A stretch of 64,000 nucleotides of DNA, taken from NCBI GenBank assembly GCA_023548195.1, contig JAJHZJ010000008.1:3682215-3746214 (forward strand). Direction: 5' to 3'. The stretch is from Bettongia penicillata ogilbyi (lineage: Eukaryota > Chordata > Mammalia > Diprotodontia > Potoroidae). The position numbers were made by a program, and so were the translations under genes. Below, piece by piece: positions 10,191 through 21,559 of the stretch. The notes below the pieces were generated by a model that was given only the letters and a program-made list of their open reading frames with translations, made no database searches and was not told the DNA's origin. Numbering within the stretch: position 1 is the stretch's first letter; each line of letters begins with the position of its first letter.

Positions 10191-10754
10191 TAAAAAATTT
10201 GACCTCTAAATACAAGAATCAAAGGAAACGTAAAAAGGTATAAAAGTTTCAGTAAGACTAAACTGTTTATATTTCTATATGGCAAGATAATATTTGTAAT
10301 TCTTAACTACTTTATTGGTATAAGAGAAATTAGAAAGGAGTACATGTAGATAGAGGATGTGGATGTAAGGTGACTTTGATAGGATGATTCCCCCAAAAAA
10401 GGAAGGGGTGAGAAGGAAAAGTGCATTGGAAAAAGAAGGGGTGGGAATTGAATGGGTTAAATTGCCCCACATAAAAGAGGCATGCAAGAGCTATTATAAT
10501 GGAGAGGAAGATGAAGGGGTGGGAGTGCTTAAACCTTATTCTCATCAAAATTGACTCAAAGAGGGCGTGGCATACACACTCAGTTGGATATAGAAATCTA
10601 AAGAAGTAAAAAGGGATGGGCATAATAAACGGAGGAGGAGGGACTGATAAGAGGGAAGGTATATTGGGGAAGGTGGTGATCAGAAGTAAAATATTTGTGA
10701 GGAGGGAAGAGGGGGATAAAGGGAAGGGGTAATAAATAAGTAAAAAGCATGGAG
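10191..10754 (+). other. L1 inter-ORF spacer
   Basis: A-rich then GA-rich sequence between ORF1 and ORF2 (AGGAAGGGGTGAGAAGGAAA and similar). Minus-strand frames here (10275-10623) are shadows of the purine bias. Confidence 0.7.
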
Positions 10755-13700
10755 GGAAATAGTTATATCTATAAATGTGAATGGGATAAACTTACCCATA
10801 AAACAGAATCCTGCAATATGTTTCCAAAAAATATATTTGAAGCAAAGAGATATGCACAGGATAAAGGTAAGGTGCTGTAGCTTAATCTATTATGGTTCAG
10901 CTGCAGAAAAAACAACAAAAACCCAACAGGTAGCAATCATGATCTCAGACAAAGCAAAAGAAAAAAATCAAAAGAGAGATGGAAACTATCTTGTTGAAAG
11001 GTAGCATAGACAATGAAGTCATATCAATACTAAACATATATGCACCATATTACATAGCATCTACATTTTTCAAGGAAAATTTGAATGAGTTACAAGAGGA
11101 AGTAGATAATAAAACTATACTAGTGAGGGACCTCAACTTTTCCCCTCCAGAACCAGATAACTCTAACAAAAAAAATAAACAAGAAAGGAGTTAAGGAGGT
11201 GAAAAAAACTGGAAAAGTGAAATATGTTAGATCTCTGGAGAAAATTGAATGGAAATAGAAAGGAATATACCTTTTTCTCAGTAGTACATGAGACCTACCA
11301 AAAATTGACCATGTATTAGGACATAAAAACCTTACAGTCAAATGCAGAAAAGCAGAAATAGTAAAGACATCCTTTTCAGATCATAATGCAATGAAAATTA
11401 CATTCAATAATGAACAATGGACAGAGATTAAAAATTAATTGGAAATTAAATAATCTAATCCCTGAAACAAGTTAGTCAAAAAACAAGTCAGAAACAATCG
11501 ATAACTTCATTAAAGAAAATTACAACAATGTGGACAATATAATAATTCATGAGATTCAGCCAAAGTGGTAGTAAGGGGAAATTTTATATCTCAAGCTGCT
11601 TACATCAGTAAAATAAAGGAAAAGCATATCAATGACTTGGGCATGCAACTAAAAAAAGCCAGAAAAGAACAAATTAAAAATCCCCAATTAAATACCAAGT
11701 TGGAACTCCTGTAAATCAAAGGAGAGACTAATAAAATTGAAAGTAAGAAAAGCATTGAACTAATAAATAGAATTAGAAGCTGGATTTATGAAGAAACCAA
11801 TAAAATAGCTAAACCATTGGCTAATTTGATTTTAGAAAGGAAAGAAAGAAGTCCTATTACTAGTATCAAAAATGAAAGAAGTGAATTCACCACCAGTGAA
11901 GAGGAAATTAAGATAATTGTTAGAAACTATTTTGTCCAGTTGTGTGCCAATAAATTGGACAATCTAAATAAAATCAGTGAATCTGTACAAAAATAAAAAT
12001 TATCTAGATTAACAGAAAAAGAAATAAAATACTTAAATAATTCAGTCTTAGGGAAGAAAATTGAATAAGTCCATAATTGAATTTCTTAAGAAAAAATCTA
12101 CAGGACCAGATGGATTCATAAGTGAATTCTACCAAACATTTAAAGAACAGTTAATCCCAATAAACTATTTGGAAAATAAACTATTTGGAAAAATAGGTGA
12201 AGAAGAAATTCTACTAAATTCTTTTTATGACAATTACAATGCTAATACACAAACTAGAAAGAGACAAAATAGAAGGAAAATTACAAACTAATTCCCCTAA
12301 TGAATATTGATGCAAAAAGAAAAACCCATCTAATAAAATACTAGGAAAGAGATTGCAGCAATATATCACGAGGATCATGCACTATGACTAGGTAAGATTT
12401 ATACCAGGAATGCAGGCCTGGTTCCATATAAGGAAAACTATCAATATAACTGACCATATCAATAAGAAAACCAACAGAAATCATATGATTATCTCAATAG
12501 ATGCAGAAAAAGCCTTTGACAAAATACAGCACCTTTTCCTATTAAAAACACTAGAGAGCATAGGAATAAATGGAGCTTGCCTTAAAATGAAAAGTAGTAT
12601 TTATCTAAAATCATCAGCAAACATCTGTTTACAAGGATAAGCTAGAAGCCTTTCCAGTACAATCAGTGATGAAGCAAGGATGCCTATTATCACCTGTATT
12701 ATTTAATATTATACTAGAAATATTAGCTATAGCAATAAGAGAAGAAAAAGAAATAAAAGGAATTAGCAAAATTTCAGGATACAAAATAAGCTGACATAAA
12801 TCATCAATATTTCTATATATTACCAACAAAGTCCTGAAGCAAGAGATAGAAAGTCCATTTAAAATAGTTGTAGACAGTAGGAAGTACTTGGGAGTCTACC
12901 TGCTGAAAGAAACCCAGGAACTACACGAACACAACTATAATGCACTTTTCACACAAATAAAAGTTAGATCTAAACAACTGGAAAAATATTAAATGAAATA
13001 TTAGATGGAGTCAATGCAATGAAAATCACAATTCTATCCTAAATTAATCTATTTATTCGGTGCCATGCCAATCAATCAAAATTTTATAGAGCTAGAAAAA
13101 ATAATTATAAAATTCACCTGGAAGAGAAAAGCTCAAGAATATCAAGGAAATCAATGAAAAAAATGCTAAAGAAGATCTTCTAGTGTTACCAGATCTCTAA
13201 CTGTATTATAAAACAGTAATTATCATAACAATCTGGTACTGACTAAGAAATAGAGGGGTAGATCAATGGAATAGATTAAGTGCAAATTGCATTATAGTAA
13301 ATAACCATAGTACTAATATATGACAAACCCAAAGATCCAAGCTTTGACAAAAAAGTGCTGGGAAAACTGGAAAACAATGGTAAAAACTAGTATAGACCAA
13401 CATTTCACCATATTCCAAGACAAGGTCAAAATCAGTCAATGATTTACACATGAAGAGTGATACCATAAGCAAATTAAGAGAGGATGAAATAGTATATCTC
13501 AGATTTATGGGTAAGGGAAGAACTTAGGACCAAAGAAGCTATAGAGAGCATTACAAAATGTAAAATAATAATTTTGATTATGTATATAAAGTTTAAAAGA
13601 TTTTGCAAAAACAAAACCAATGCAACTAAAATGATAAGGAAAGCAGAAAACTGGGAGAAATTTTTGCAGCAAGTATCTCTGATAAAGGTCTCATTTCTCA

Positions 13701-14400
13701 GTCATATAGAGAGCTTAGTCAAATTCAAAAAACTACAAATCATTCCCCAATTGATAAATGATCAAAGGATATGAACAGGCAGTTTTCAGACAAAGAAATC
13801 AAAACTATCAATAGTCATATGAAAAAAAATGCTCTAACTCACTGTGGATCAGAGAAATGAAAATTAAAACAACTGTGAGGTACCACATCACACTTATCAG
13901 AGTGGCTAGCTAATATGACAGAAAAGGAAAATGATAGATGTTGGAGGGAATGTGGGAAAACTGGGATACTAATGTATTATTGGTGAAGTTGTGAAATGTT
14001 CTAACTGTTCTGGAGAGCAATTTTGAACGATGCCAAGGTCTATAAGATTGTGCATAACCTTTGATCCAGCATATCAGTGCTAGGTCTTTATCCAAAAGAC
14101 ATCCAAAAAAACCCAAACAATCGCAAAACAAAGGAAAAGGACCTATTTTGTACAAAAAATATCTATAGTAGCTCTTTTTGTGATGGCTAAGAATTGAAAA
14201 TCAAAGGGATGCCCACCAATTGGGGAATGGCTAAACAAGCTGTGATTGTAATGGAATATTATTGTGCTTTAAGAAGTGACAAGTAGCATGATTTCAGAAA
14301 ACTCTGGAAAGACTTACATAAACAGATACATGGTGAAATGAACAGAACCAGAAGAACATTGTACATAGTAACAGCAATGTTGTTTGATGAAGAATTGTAA
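10755..14400 (+). pseudogene. L1 ORF2 remnant: endonuclease and reverse transcriptase, broken
   Basis: ORF2p makes the target nick and reverse transcribes L1 RNA. N-terminal endonuclease pieces are visible at 10,777-11,150: VNGIN start, an ISILNIYAPYY-like block, and RDLNFSPP where the family has GDFN. Reverse transcriptase blocks follow at 12,061-12,640 (STGPDGF, then [14 protein letters not shown]) and at 12,660-12,830 (QGCLLSP-like text). The region that should carry the FADD catalytic motif is missing: sequence jumps from the GIS-like block to the KISGYKI-like block near 12,770. The cysteine-containing C-terminus runs to ~14,400. Many stops; not functional. Confidence 0.85.
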
Positions 14401-14709
14401 ATGACTTAGCTTTTCTCAGCAATACAAAGATCCAAGACAATCCCAAAGGACTAATGATGAGATATTTTATCTACCTCCAATGAAAGAACTGATATTGATT
14501 GAATATAGACTGAAGCATGTTATTTTTCACTTTCTTTCATTTTTTCTCTTTTATTCAAGTCTTGTACAAAATGAATGATACAAAAATGTTTTATGTAATT
14601 GCATATATGTACCTGTATCTGATTGCTTACTGTCTCAGGGAAGAGGTTGGGGGAGGGGGTAAGGAAAGGGAATTTGGAGCTCAAAAGCTTAAATAAAAAT
14701 CCTTTTTAA

Positions 14710-14966
14710 ATGGGGAGGAGGGAGAAGAGAGTATTCCTAATTAGTACTCAAATAGGTCCACGCTCTCATCAGTTTGGGGGTTCCCTTCAGGAATGCAGAT
14801 CATAACCCATTCACATGCAGCCGTCATCCATGTTTTCCCTTCTTTCAAGAAGTGACTAGTATATTCTTCCTATTTTTATTTTGCCCTCTGGTTTTAATTG
14901 TTCTGGGCACTTGATACCATAGAATTTTATATTCCCTACAACTCTCAATTAGTTTTGTGACTTTAT
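14710..14966. other. No gene seen; flank of the compact L1
   Basis: AT-rich sequence that resumes after the insertion at 16,329, so 14,710-14,980 joined to 16,329-16,430 is the pre-insertion locus. Confidence 0.5.
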
Positions 14967-14980
14967 AAAGATGTAGTCTG
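14967..14980. repeat. Target-site duplication, left copy
   Basis: AAAGATGTAGTCTG, identical to 16,315-16,328. It directly precedes the L1 5' terminus GGGGAGGAGCCAAGGTGGC. Confidence 0.95.
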
Positions 14981-15447
14981 GGGGAGGAGCCAAGGTGGCA
15001 GAGTAGGAAGACACACATATGCTAGCTCATAACACACAGCCCATAAAATACCTGTAAAAAAGAACTCCCAAGAAATTCTGGAGGAGTGGAAGTTGCACAA
15101 CAACGGAGTGGAGGAGATTTCTGTTCGAGAGAGACCTGAAAAACTAACACCAAATGTCCATTGCGCACCAGACCCGGAGCAGAGCCCAGCCCTGCCCTGG
15201 CTGTGTGGCACTGAGAGGAGCAGATCCAAGCAGGCTTCAGGGACAGAATCTCCAGCAGCCTCCCAGGTTCCTCCACCCACAGGCACAAAGGTCAGTGAGA
15301 GAGCCTTTTTGGCTGGCCGAGAGGGGAGTGGGGTATCTCCATAACTCAGGCCCCCTCGGGAGGCAGCAGCAGAGGCAGCAGTGGACAGGGGCTCCCAAAG
15401 CAGACAGGAACTCAGATCCATTGTTGAAGATCTCCCACCCCAGCAGC

Positions 15448-15533
15448 TGAATTTAATCTCACACTGAATAGCAGCCCTGCCCCAACCTGAGCACCTGAAT
15501 TTAATCTCACACTGAATAGCAGCCCTGCCCCTG
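15448..15533 (+). repeat. 48-bp-period tandem duplication in L1 5' UTR
   Basis: The block beginning TGAATTTAATCTCACACTG and running to CAGCCCTGCCCC occurs twice, starting at 15,448 and 15,496. It gives the repeated peptide seen in the spurious minus-strand frame 14,963-15,580. Confidence 0.9.
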
Positions 15534-15654
15534 CTGAAAGCCCTGAGGCTGGGAAGCAGCATTTGAATCTCAGCCCCCAAGCACTAGCTGGGAAGATCTG
15601 GAGGTGAGGTGGGTGTGGAGAGGACTCTCAGAAGTCAAGTGACTGGCTGGAAAA

Positions 15655-16240
15655 ATGCCCAGAAAAGGAAAAAAAAAGTAAGACCATAGAAGGTTACTTT
15701 CTTGGTGAACAGATATCTCCTCCCTTTCTGATGAGGAAGAACAATGCTTACCATCAGGGAAAGACATAGAAGTCAAGGCTTCTGTATCCCAAACATACAA
15801 AATAAATATTCAATGGGCTCAGGCCATGGAAGAGCTCAAAAGGGATTTTGAAAATCAAGTTAGACAGGTGGAGGAAAAACTGGGAAGAGAAATGAGAGAG
15901 ATGCAAGAAAAGCATGAAAAACAGGTCAGCACCTTGCTAAAGGAGACCCAAAAAAATAACACCTTGAAAAATAGGCTCACTCAATTGGCAAAAGAGGTGC
16001 AAAAAGCCAATGAGGAGAAGAATGCTTTCAAAAGCAGAATTAGCGAAATGGAAAAGGAGGTTCAAACCTCACTGAAGAAAATAGTTCTTTCAAAATTAGA
16101 ATGGAACAGATGGAGGCTAATGACTTTCTGAGAAACCAAGAAATCACCAAACAAAACCAAAAGAATGAAAAAATGGAAGATAATGTGAAATATCTCATTG
16201 GAAAAGCAACTGACCTGGAAAATAGATCCAGGAGAGATGA
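15655..16240 (+). pseudogene. L1 ORF1 N-terminal remnant (coiled coil only)
   Basis: The ORF1 start ATGCCCAGAAAAGG is at 15,655. A frameshift in the following A-run gives TAA at 15,679, and the frame is restored before the heptad-rich segment at 15,826-16,070 (MEELKRDFENQVRQVEEKLG onward). A one-base loss near 16,064 (CAAACCTCAC where the sister copy has CAAAAGCTCAC) breaks it again. The RRM and C-terminal domain are absent because of the internal deletion. Confidence 0.85.
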
Positions 16241-16314
16241 TTTGGAACCCAAAATTTTGTGAAAATGAATGTAAAAAGTTAAATAAATAAATTTATTTAA
16301 AAAAAATAAAAAAA

Positions 16315-16328
16315 AAAGATGTAGTCTG
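16315..16328. repeat. Target-site duplication, right copy
   Basis: AAAGATGTAGTCTG, after the A-rich tail. Identical to 14,967-14,980. Confidence 0.95.
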
Positions 16329-16690
16329 CTATAAAAATCATCTTTGAAGACCTACCTATTCCAGGCTCATATTTTCATCAAGGAAGTCCTCAATGTGCAA
16401 ATTTTGGTAAGTATTATATAGAGAAGAATAAAATAGGATGAATATTTGCTAATGTTTCCTTACTTACCTTTTCTTTAAAATGTAAATATATGAGACATTC
16501 TCTGATAGCATGGTCTTCTTTAAAAGCGAAGGACAAGCACATCCTCTGAGTAGACTGAGCTGCCTGAATGGGGACCCAGCTAGGTGGGTAACTCAGCTCA
16601 TCCTCTCCTTTCTGTCTCCCTCTCTCCTTCCTTCCCAAAGGAAGCTAAATTCGAATGGCCAGATGATGCCCAGTTAACATGGACTTTACT
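16329..16690. other. No gene seen
   Basis: Moderately AT-rich flank; chance frames only. Confidence 0.4.
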
Positions 16691-16702
16691 GGTAGATTAC
16701 TT

Positions 16703-16904
16703 TCTTTCTTTTCCTTCCTTCCTTCCTTCCTTCCTTCCTTCCTTCCTTCCTTCCTTCCTTCCTTCCTTCCTTCCTTCCTTCCTTCCTTCCTTCCTTCCTT
16801 CCTTCCTTCCTTCCTTCCTCCCTCCCTTCCTCCCTCCCTTCCTTCCTTCCTTCCTTCCTTCCTTCCTTCCTTCCTTCCTTCCTTCCTTCCTTCCTTCCTT
16901 CCCT
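16703..16904. repeat. (TTCC)n microsatellite, about 200 bp
   Basis: An almost pure TTCC/GGAA tract with a few CTCC variants near 16,818-16,838. It makes overlapping spurious frames on both strands (Pro/Ser/Leu/Phe and Lys/Glu/Gly/Arg repeats). Confidence 0.97.
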
Positions 16905-17045
16905 AGACCATAGATTGGACAACAATAGGTCCCTGTCCAAGCGGCACTTAAGGGCTGTGTTCTGGACCCTCTTGGCTTAAGAGTGATTATCAATAGTAAT
17001 TGTTGCTCTTTCTCTCCTAGCTTGATTTACTTATTTTTTTCCTTT
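16905..17045. other. No gene seen
   Basis: Mixed sequence between the microsatellite and the next repeat. Confidence 0.4.
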
Positions 17046-17049
17046 TGCT

Positions 17050-17332
17050 CATTAAAGGGACTATTCCCCGACTACTTCTTAAAGAGGCCTATTTACTGAA
17101 TAGGTGTTACCTCACTCTAATTGACTACCTGATTAGGCCTTAGTCTAAAGAGGCCAAGGTCTCTCATTGCATCCTGGGTCATCTCCAGTCATCCTGATGA
17201 ATATCTGGTCACTGGATCCAGATGGCTCAGGGGGAGAAAGTGAGGCTGGTGACCTTGCACAGCCCTCCCTCACTCAAAACAAAGTCAAGTGCAAGTCATG
17301 TCATTATTTCTCTGATGTCATGGACTAGGATT
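17050..17332 (+). mobile_element. Marsupial interspersed repeat, SINE-like
   Basis: The right part (17,160-17,332) matches 40,745-40,930: shared blocks ATCTCCAGTCATCCTGATGA (TTGTCCTGATGA there), CAGATGGCTCAGG, AGCCCTCCCTCACTCAAA and CAAGTCATGTCAT. The left part, GAGGCCTATTTACTGAATAG, may be its 5' section. I know this as a marsupial repeat but am not sure of its library name. Confidence 0.65.
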
Positions 17333-17334
17333 CC

Positions 17335-18650
17335 TTGGTATATAATTTTATTATCCCTAGCTGCTCCCAGCAGGTTTTATTTACTATTATTTTGCCTTCT
17401 GATTCCAGTTATTTTAGAGAATTTTCTTCTATGATTTCTTGAATTATGGGATCTAGGTTTTTATTTCTTCTTTTCTAGAATCCCAGTAATTCTCAAATGA
17501 TCTCTTTTCATCCTGTTTTCTAGATGTAGAAAACTACTTTTTAATAGTAGGTCTAGATGGATAGTATATATAGCTTATATTCTTCCAATGTTGTATAACA
17601 TTTTTTACTTTGCTCTAGTATTTCTTGTTTTATTATAGAAATTTTAGGTTCTGTTTCCTCCATTCTAATTTTCACTGTGTCCACTTTTTGAGTAGGGTTT
17701 TATTTTCTGTTCTAAGATTATGCTTCTTCTAAGTTTTTCTTTAAAAGCTCTAATTTCAATTCTTAGGATAAAGGAAGCTTTATTCTTTTTAGTAAACTTC
17801 CATCCTCTCCAAGTTCTTGTGGCCAATACTATTTTGTGGACTTCTACTTGCAAAAGTATTCACGTATTGCAGAAGTATACACATATTGCAGAAGTATTCG
17901 CTTTCTTCTGGAACAATATCCTCTTAACACATTGAATTTCTTTATTGCATTAGGATTTTTCTAATATTTGCTTGTTTTGTTCAGTCTTTACACTAGGGAT
18001 GGCCAGCAGAAATGCCCTGCTTACTATTTCTTCTGAATTTTTCTTATTTCTATAATTGTTGGAATTGCACTCACACCAATTCCTCAGCACACAAGGTTTA
18101 GGGTGAAATTGGAGGGTTATTAATAGATATTTGAAGCTCCCATTCTGTCCAGTCAGCATGGCCAGCTATTGGCTTCAGCCCTTCTCCTTCCATGCAGTTC
18201 TGTGTAGATACTGGGCAAGATCAAAGTGGCTTTTGGTCCTTACTCTTCAGTGCATTCTTAAGCAGATCCTGAGCCTTTCCATTCTAGGAAGTGTCAGAAC
18301 AGTTATTGAGCTTGTTAAAAATTCACCTACTGTGCTATTATCTTAGAGATTATGCAATCTCTAATAGTGCATAAGTGGCTCCCAGGCCTTCCCATTCAGA
18401 GCAATTCCAGATTGTACAAGGCAGGGACCTTCCTCTTTGTTCATCGCCCTTAGTGAAGCCAATGGTAATTGAGGTTGATAGCATGATCTTTAAAAAGTAA
18501 AAAAAATTCTCCAGGGACTAACTTGTCACCATTTCTTTTTGTTCATTTTTTTGTGCATTCATTGTTTCATTTAGTATAATGTTGTTCTTGAAATGATTTT
18601 AGGAGGAGTTGGGTTTAATCAGCTATCTTTCACTTTGCCATTTTTACCAG
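17335..18650 (-). mobile_element. Old antisense L1: 5' UTR and ORF1 part
   Basis: Read on the minus strand it starts near 18,650 with GGTAAAAATGGCAAAGTG, a diverged L1 5' end, and passes through a 5' UTR. It reaches ORF1-like text around 17,400-17,750: a charged coiled coil, then GATCATTTGAGAATTACTGG where ORF1 has its RRM start. It stops at the SINE-like repeat at 17,332, and no ORF2 is present. Confidence 0.5.
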
Positions 18651-18654
18651 GATC

Positions 18655-18905
18655 TCAAGGTTCTTTTTATTACACCACAAAGGCTCACATTTAACACATG
18701 ATCTACATATAGTTCCACATATTATTTACATGCATACATACATATACATATATGCATGTGTATTAAATACCTACCGTGTACTAGGCACTGTGCTAACTGC
18801 TGAGGACACAAAAAGAAGCAAAAAGTCCCTACCCTCCAGGAGCTTAACACACACGTACACACATGCATACACACATATGTACACACATATTTGTGTAGAT
18901 ATAGA
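18655..18905 (+). mobile_element. LINE-2-like 3' end with CA/TA-rich microsatellites
   Basis: ATTAAATACCTACCGTGTAC, GGCACTGTGCTAACTGCTG and CCCTCCAGGAGCTTAACAC follow the L2 3' order. They are flanked by ACATATACATATATG and ACACACATATGTACACAC tracts. Confidence 0.75.
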
Positions 18906-19308
18906 TATTGGTGTCTATGTTAAAGTGATATTTAAAGATGTAGCAAGATCAAAGTTCAGACATTTCCCTTAATATCTCAGGGGCTACTCTCTCTTTGAGT
19001 CTCTATGGAGAGTAGGCTTAATTTAGCTCAGTTTCCATATTATACTGGCATATAGAAAGCGCCAAGTTCATATCCAAAGGTACAATCTGCTGGATGAGTC
19101 CTTGTTTTCCTGGTTTGAAATCCCAAAGGTCATTCCTACAGTCTACTTCTTGTTCCTTTAGGCATTGATGTTTCACTGTCTCTGTCACTTAGTTTCTGAA
19201 ATGCCAGGGCTCCCTCTGACCTTTCAAATTTGAAAGGTTGGAGACTCCACTTCTTCATTTAGAATGAAAAGAATAAATTCAGAGGCAAAGGAAAAAGATC
19301 TGTTTCTC
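18906..19308. other. No gene seen
   Basis: Non-repetitive to my eye. The sequence resumes on the other side of the DNA element at about 19,890, and both flanks may be one older unit. Confidence 0.35.
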
Positions 19309-19890
19309 CAGAGGTTCCCAAATTTATTTGACTTACTACCATTTAAAAAAAATTACTCAGTTTCCCCCCAGAAATCTACTTTCTTTAGCCCTTTACTGTT
19401 TTTTATTTGCATCATTTCAAAAAATAGAAAATATATTTTTTAAAATGATGCATTTTAAATTTAATAATTTATTGTAAATTTGTGGGGTTTTTCCTGCATT
19501 GAAATTTTGATGGTGTAATGTTGTGTCATGTAACCATATAGTAAACAAGTCATTACATGCACATCTTCCTGCTGATGCATGCTGGACTTCCCGACAGTGG
19601 TTGTCTGTCAACACTCGCTTGTTAAGACCTGTCGACAGACTTGACCACTAATTAGTTATAACTAGTATATTGTGTATATATTTGGAAAATAATGTAATCA
19701 CCATGACTTTAACTCTGTTATAGAACAGATAAAACATGGGTGAATGATTTTTACAAAATTGTTTTCTTATGCTTCCACTGCCCCCTTATTTTTATTCAAC
19801 ACCCCCCAATTGTACCTGAGACTACTAGCCCCCCCATCATTCCAGTGCCCCCCAGGGGTTGGTATCAACCTACTTTGGGAACTTGTGCCT
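19309..19890. mobile_element. hAT-like nonautonomous DNA transposon
   Basis: The left end CAGAGGTTCCCAAATTTAT and the right end (reverse complement CACAAGTTCCCAAAGTAGG) form imperfect terminal inverted repeats. Both carry TTCCCAAA, as hAT (Charlie-type) elements do. Just inside each end are C-runs (TTTCCCCCCAG; GTGCCCCCCAGGGG), seen in this class. The interior is AT-rich with no transposase. I could not see a convincing 8-bp target duplication, so the exact ends are uncertain. Confidence 0.55.
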
Positions 19891-21300
19891 AGAGCCATAT
19901 GGCCTCTCCCCTTATAGCATGGTCTCTCACCAGATTCCATGGTGAGTCACACAACTAGGAACCAAGAAGCCTAAAGGAATGAGGCAAGACTCTGCATGTA
20001 ATGTTAATGCCACCCTTTTGTGGGTTCCATAAATACCTTCTTTCTTCTGGGATAGAATATTTTAATTAAAAAAGCCACTTGGAAATCCTTAAATTCAGCA
20101 ACTAGTATAAAATCCTATTCTCTTATGAAAGTAGTAGAATCTATCATTTATCCTTGGAACCTTTTAAAGGTCACAATATTTATGTACACTGTATATAAGT
20201 GCCTATATGCCAGAACAGGGAAATGCTGGTGACACATTGTTTCTGCTATATAGAACAAAAAGTTAAAGGGATATGATTTGTCAGAGAGGATAATTACATC
20301 CAAGACCAAAATTGCTTATTAAGCACTCCTACATTGGTTGACAAAAAACTTGTGACATTCCACAGTGTAAATTGTAGGCTGTTGGAAATAATGACTCATG
20401 CATTTTGTTCTTTAATCATATAAAGATTGCAAGGAAAAATCTGCAAGCATATCTTCACTTTTCATTTACAAAGCAACTTCGTCCCTACAGTAAATGAGTT
20501 TGCGTACATATCAAGTGATAATTTTCAGACCTCACTTCCTGTGATTTCCTCTAAGCTATTTCAGTAGGAGTCTAAACCAGGACTATTCTCTTGATGATAT
20601 TATATGGTGGCAAACCATGGAACCCAGTGATCTCAAGAGAATTATAATTGTAGGTGATCCAAAGCTCAAAGGAAAGATAAGATGATGCATGTCATGATAA
20701 AACCCGACACTAATGATGATTGGCACTCAAGAAGTGGCATAAAAGATATCATCATAGATTTTTGTAACCAGGAAAGGAAACAGGATTGCATGTAGCGAAG
20801 TTGAAGCATGCTAGATGAGCCATCTCAGGGTTGTGTTGAAATTCAGCTAAGTGAACTTGACAAAGACAAGAATTTGTGGATTTATGGAAAAGAGAAGAAC
20901 TCCAGTAGAAAGATCCATACCACTAAAATTACAGATCCATAAGTATGGAAGTTCCTGCCCAGATGACCATGATCTACTTTACACAAATGTTTCTTAGATT
21001 GCGGAGGGGAACAGATTTTCTGACTAACGTTATTGTATGTGTTCTGTGGACCAGAACCTGTCCTCAGGTCCTTGAATTGCAAATCTGTTGTCACTTCTAA
21101 AAAAATGAGATTAATACTGCCATGAGGTTTCCAACAATATCCTGAATGGTATTAATGTCTCCCTGCTTATCATGTTGTCTGAAGTTGTGATTTCAAAGTA
21201 AATTAAACAGACCTTTCCTGGGCATGAGATTATGGTTAAAAAATAAATAAATAAAAATGAAAATAAAATCTCATAATTACATTAACGGGATTATGAAATA
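19891..21300. other. Non-repetitive stretch, no gene called
   Basis: No long frame, recognisable domain or named repeat. An A-rich string near 21,237-21,272 (AAAAATAAATAAATAAAAAT) could be an old retroposon tail, but I cannot define the copied gene. Confidence 0.35.
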
Positions 21301-21559
21301 GGCCTCTCCTTATGATGGATAGTGCCACCATTTCTGTGCCCTTTTAAAAAGATATTTTTCCACTTTGGACTCTACTAGTTTAGGGCATATATCTTTACCT
21401 TGTTTTTCATTTTCTATGTCTATTACATTATAAATTTTAATATGAAGAACTAGGATTTGTTCTCTCTTGTACGGTGTCTGTGGCTTACTTAGGATATACA
21501 TTATAAATACTTTTGGATGAATATTGTAAATATATTTGAATCTACTGAGTGATAAGTGA

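Larger units (their letters stand above)
8790..14700 (+). mobile_element. Old near full-length marsupial L1
   Basis: The order is complete: a GC-richer 5' UTR (to ~9276), ORF1 remnant (9277-10190), purine-rich inter-ORF spacer, ORF2 remnant (~10755-14400), then a 3' UTR ending TTTGGAGCTCAAAAGCTTAA with an A-rich tail. Both ORFs are broken by many stops and indels, so it is an old copy. I could not find a convincing target-site duplication, and the 5' boundary is approximate. Confidence 0.85.
14981..16314 (+). mobile_element. Internally deleted compact L1 with intact ends
   Basis: A 1,334-bp element. It has a full-length L1 5' terminus and 5' UTR (to 15,654), ORF1 up to the start of its RRM (~16,240), and then an abrupt switch at GAGAGATGATTTGG into the last ~65 bases of the 3' UTR and an A-rich tail. 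Everything between, including the ORF1 C-terminus and all of ORF2, is missing. A perfect 14-bp target-site duplication shows that it arrived as one unit by L1-style retrotransposition. The duplication is still exact, so the insertion is fairly young. The 5' UTR contains a 48-bp direct duplication (15,448 and 15,496). Confidence 0.92.

Noticed and set aside
14963..15580. 205-residue minus-strand frame
   Set aside because: It lies antisense to the L1 5' UTR, and its internal repeat is the 48-bp duplication. No domain.
16584..16993. Overlapping 75-109-residue frames of Pro/Ser/Leu/Phe or Lys/Glu/Gly/Arg repeats
   Set aside because: They are translations of the TTCC microsatellite in several frames, not genes.
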